From Gemmatimonadales bacterium (GTDB lineage Bacteria > Gemmatimonadota > Gemmatimonadetes > Gemmatimonadales > GWC2-71-9), in NCBI GenBank assembly GCA_025934955.1, contig JAICWE010000027.1, positions 1 through 41,002 of the forward strand: DNA of 41,002 nt, in the 5' to 3' direction. The notes under the pieces are model-generated. The model was not told the origin of the DNA. It did no database searches and saw only the letters and a program-made list of their open reading frames with translations. This document shows positions 40,354 through 41,002 of this stretch, in pieces; position 1 is the stretch's first letter, and each line of letters begins with the position of its first letter. A program made the translations under genes and the position numbers.

Positions 40354-41002
40354 CTGCCCACGTACCTCCTCGGCGCGCATACCATCGACAACGGCGGCCT
40401 CGACCAGGCGGTGCGCCGCGCCGCCGGCGGCGGCATGAGCACGATGCAGCTCTTCACCGCGGTGCCCAAGTTCTATGGCGACCGCGCCGGCATCAGCCGC
40501 GAGCGCATCGCCCGCTTCCGGGCCGCCTGCGACGAGACCGGTCTCGATCCCCGCCGCATGCAGGCCCACGCGGCGTACGTGCTCAACACCGCGAGCGCGG
40601 AGGAAGCGAAGTGGGAGCGCGCCGCGGCCGGCCTGGCCCGGGAGCTGGAGCGGAGCACCGCGCTCGGGCTCGGCAGCGTCTGCTTTCATCCCGGCGCCTC
40701 GAAGGACGCCGATCGCGAGGGCGCGATCGCGCGGGTGGCGGTGGCCATGGACCGCGCGTTGTCTCAGGTGGACGGCGACACGTTGCTGCTGGTGGAGAAC
40801 ACCGCCGGCGCCGGCACCACGATCGGCCGCACGCCCGAGGAGGTCGCGGCCATCCTCGCGCCCATTCCCGACCGATGGCGCGACCGCGTCGGCTACGGGC
40901 TCGACACCTGCCACCTGCACAGCGCCGGGCACGACATCACCAGCAGCGCCGCCGCGCTCGGCGGCACGCTCGACGCGTTCACCGCGGCGACCGGCCGCCC
41001 GC
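40354..41002 (+). CDS. nfo: Endonuclease IV (AP endonuclease), 5' part
   Basis: The first about 216 residues of Nfo, a zinc-dependent TIM-barrel enzyme that cuts DNA 5' to abasic sites in base excision repair. Diagnostic segments are YLLGAHTIDNGGLDQAVRRA, AHAAYVLNTAS, SVCFHPGAS, LLLVENTAGAGTTIG and GYGLDTCHLHSAGHDI, carrying the histidine, glutamate and aspartate zinc ligands. No ATG, GTG or TTG lies in frame between the TAG at 40327 and the domain; CTG 40354 is the best apparent start. The gene continues past the window end. Confidence 0.93.
   Translation, partial: MPTYLLGAHTIDNGGLDQAVRRAAGGGMSTMQLFTAVPKFYGDRAGISRERIARFRAACDETGLDPRRMQAHAAYVLNTASAEEAKWERAAAGLARELERSTALGLGSVCFHPGASKDADREGAIARVAVAMDRALSQVDGDTLLLVENTAGAGTTIGRTPEEVAAILAPIPDRWRDRVGYGLDTCHLHSAGHDITSSAAALGGTLDAFTAATGRP

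Noticed and set aside
1..41002. tRNA, rRNA, insertion sequences, integrases or phage genes
   Set aside because: None recognised on either strand; no CCA-ended cloverleaf, transposase motif or terminal inverted repeat with target duplication was seen by eye.

Overview
The window is a compact, very GC-rich bacterial chromosome segment. Most genes after about 12 kb lie on the minus strand. Stop/start overlaps of the ATGA, GTGA or TGATG type are frequent, and many products are secreted proteins or lipoproteins with short N-terminal signals. The gene mix (several DinB-fold proteins, an M16 peptidase pair, M28 and M24 peptidases with signal peptides, an RND pump controlled by a GbsR/MarR regulator, small TonB-like and DUF proteins) would fit Gemmatimonadota. 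That assignment is inference from style and content; no rRNA or other phylogenetic marker is present. I see no phage genes, insertion sequences, tRNA, rRNA or CRISPR array.

Layout. 1-402 is the 3' end of ahcY. 425-5011 (minus) holds a secreted M16 peptidase pair and an MFS exporter. 5136-11473 is a GbsR/MarR regulator divergent from a coupled three-gene RND tripartite efflux operon. 11474-11964 is the largest gene-free stretch and carries a 21-bp tandem repeat array. 11965-18828 is a ten-gene minus-strand run: PLP decarboxylase, TfoX-like, DinB, DHA2 exporter, then a likely metal/oxidative-stress module (DUF411, MgtC, MsrA, YbjQ, quinone oxidoreductase). 18923-25305 holds small envelope and stress proteins, an alkyltransferase-like repair protein, and a GNAT-cupin fusion. 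25315-28652 has a YdcZ transporter, an operon of an SDR, a 71-residue protein, a beta-carbonic anhydrase and a leucine-rich repeat protein, then a GNAT protein. 28790-36886 has a Ca/H exchanger, a secreted prolidase, a receiver-like protein lacking the phospho-acceptor Asp, Nudix, DUF4342, DUF2380 and two lipoproteins. 36972-40271 has a secreted M28 peptidase and dgkA. 40354 to the end is the start of nfo (endonuclease IV).

Themes. Export and detoxification (RND pump, two MFS exporters), oxidative, metal and DNA damage defence (MsrA, DUF411, YbjQ, quinone reductase, ATL, Nfo, Nudix), and secreted protein turnover (M16, M24, M28) recur, which suggests an aerobic environmental heterotroph. I found no clear new defence or mobile system. 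The most unusual items are the 21-bp array, three recognisable genes with no ATG/GTG/TTG at the homology-supported start, the Asp-to-Glu receiver, the GNAT-cupin fusion, and gene remnants of a DinB and a DUF1003-like protein.
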